Below are positions 62,851-64,000 of a stretch of 64,000 nt of DNA, in pieces. Source of the DNA: Roseateles terrae (lineage in GTDB: Bacteria > Pseudomonadota > Gammaproteobacteria > Burkholderiales > Burkholderiaceae_C); contig NZ_JACHXO010000001.1 in NCBI RefSeq assembly GCF_014192155.1, positions 1,204,069 through 1,268,068 on the forward strand, given 5' to 3'. Positions within the stretch are counted from its first letter, which is position 1. Each line of letters starts with the position of its first letter. The notes beneath the pieces were generated by a model. It saw only the letters and a program-made list of their open reading frames with translations, was not told the origin of the DNA and searched no databases. Made by a program: the position numbers and the translations under genes.

Positions 62851-64000
62851 TCAGCCGCCACTGCCTTGCAGGAAGGAGTCCGGCGTCGATGTGGCGGCGG
62901 GGCGGGCGGGGACGGGCGGCAGCGTGACGCCATTGGGCGAGGATGCGAGCGTCGATGCAGGCGCAGATGACGACGAGGACGAGGCGGCAGCAGTCGATGA
63001 AGGCGTCGCCGTGCCGGAGCCACCGGTGCGCCCGACAGCGCCGTCCATCGGCGCCAGCGACGGCTCGCGAATCACTCGCGGCGAGATGAGGAACAGGCGC
63101 TCCGTCTGCCCGGCCTGCTCGTTGGTGTGACGGAAAAGACCGCCAAGCACAGGCACCCGCCCCAGCACCGGCACCTCATCCCGCTGCGACGACTGGCTGG
63201 TGGTGGTGATGCCGCCGATGAGCAGGCTCTCCCCCTCCCCCACATGGGCCTCGGTCATGATCTCGGTGCGTTTGACGATGGGCACGTTGTCGACGCGGTC
63301 GGTCTCGAAGTTGCCGTCTTCGATGTAGAGCGACAGCTTGATGCGCCGCGACACACCGCCGTTGTCCGGCACCGAGGTGATCTGCGGCGTGACCTGCAGC
63401 AGGGTGCCGGCCTCCACTTGATAGAGGTTGGCTTCCAGGTTGCCGGCGACGCGCACCGTCACCACACGCTTCTCGCGCATGACGGCAGGTCGGTTGGCGA
63501 CTCCGAGCACCTTCGGTTTGGCGATGACCCGCGCCTTGCCGCGGGCACTGAGCGCATCGATCCGCGCCATCAGCTCACGGCCGGCGTTCGACCACAGCGT
63601 GCTGAGGGTGAAGGTGCCGCTGCTGGCGCCCGGCGGCTGGGCCACGCCGAAGCTGCCCTTGCTGCCGCGCACGCTCCAGTCAATGCCCAGCGAATCAATG
63701 CTGTCGCTGCTGACATCGATGATGGTGGCTTCCAGCTCCACCAGCACCGGCTGAACATCCAGGCGGCGGATCAGCTCCACATACTCATCCATGCGCTGGG
63801 GGCGGCCGTGGATGATCACCGCATTGGTGCCTTCGTCGGCCTGGAAGACGGGCGGCGAGTCATCGTCCACCGGACTTTCGAGCCCGCGATTCGAGCCCGG
63901 AGCCTTGCCGCCGGCACCGGGGGTAGAGGCCTGACCGGCCGTGACCTGGCCGGGCTTGCGGGCCATCACGTCGGCCAGGCGGTTGTCGCGGCCCATCACG
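62851..64000 (-). CDS. sctC: T3SS outer-membrane secretin SctC (HrcC), 5' part beyond the window
   Basis: The C-terminal 383 residues of the secretin; the frame continues past 64000, so an apparent ATG at 63999 is internal. Visible: an N3-type repeat (EGTNAVIIHGRPQRMDEYVE), VLVELEATIIDVSSDSIDSL, the secretin core (GKARVIAKPKVLGVANRPAV, VTVRVAGNLEANLYQVEAGT), and EGESLLIGGITTTSQ, VPVLGRVPVLGGLFRH. A Ser/Ala-rich tail follows. It forms the outer-membrane pore. Promoter not visible. Confidence 0.93.
   Translation of the reverse strand, partial: VMGRDNRLADVMARKPGQVTAGQASTPGAGGKAPGSNRGLESPVDDDSPPVFQADEGTNAVIIHGRPQRMDEYVELIRRLDVQPVLVELEATIIDVSSDSIDSLGIDWSVRGSKGSFGVAQPPGASSGTFTLSTLWSNAGRELMARIDALSARGKARVIAKPKVLGVANRPAVMREKRVVTVRVAGNLEANLYQVEAGTLLQVTPQITSVPDNGGVSRRIKLSLYIEDGNFETDRVDNVPIVKRTEIMTEAHVGEGESLLIGGITTTSQSSQRDEVPVLGRVPVLGGLFRHTNEQAGQTERLFLISPRVIREPSLAPMDGAVGRTGGSGTATPSSTAAASSSSSSAPASTLASSPNGVTLPPVPARPAATSTPDSFLQGSGG

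Overview
The window is high-GC DNA, densely packed with genes, and several families (hrp2-type type III secretion, ssu sulfonate use, ybhP-clsB-ybhN) together suggest a plant- or soil-associated betaproteobacterium of the Burkholderiales, perhaps close to Roseateles/Mitsuaria. That placement is inference from gene content and protein character. No rRNA, tRNA, insertion sequence, CRISPR array or replication origin was seen.

Layout. (1) 1-12.8 kb is a mixed housekeeping/envelope region: a secreted GH64 beta-1,3-glucanase cut by the window edge, a second signal peptidase I, a branched-chain-amino-acid-type binding protein, a phytase-like lipoprotein, a small MscS channel, a duplicated ~0.5 kb segment carrying two copies of a small exported protein, an outer-membrane-type protein, two very small proteins, the ybhP-clsB-ybhN cardiolipin operon and a short LuxR-type regulator. 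(2) 13.07-23.03 kb is a collinear eight-gene plus-strand cluster with almost no recognisable families: two related proteins with an acidic Asp-Gly-Phe N-terminal part and an Arg/Ala-rich C-terminal part, a HEXXH metallopeptidase-like protein, four unknown soluble proteins and a DUF4438-type protein. This is the best candidate for an undescribed system. (3) 23.09-35.94 kb is a thirteen-gene minus-strand organosulfur scavenging island: SfnB-like flavoprotein, MetNIQ-like importer, NtaA/DszA-type monooxygenase, one sulfonate/taurine-type importer, then ssuE-A-D-C-B. (4) 36.08-64 kb is a hrp2-type type III secretion locus.

The secretion locus contains an 1871-residue effector candidate, an unknown membrane protein, an HrpB/HrpX-type AraC regulator, and a plus-strand operon GNAT-sctU-sctV-sctP-sctQ-sctR-sctS-hpaA-hpaB. 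Convergent to that is a minus-strand series sctC-sctD-hrpD6-like-TPR protein-two pilin-like paralogues-harpin-hrpB1-sctI-sctJ-sctK-sctL-sctN-sctO-sctT. Two perfect plant-inducible-promoter (PIP) boxes, each TTCGB-N15-TTCGB with a YANNNT -10 element 31 bases further on, sit upstream of the effector candidate and of the GNAT-sctU operon. They tie the AraC regulator, the machine and the giant protein into one regulon.
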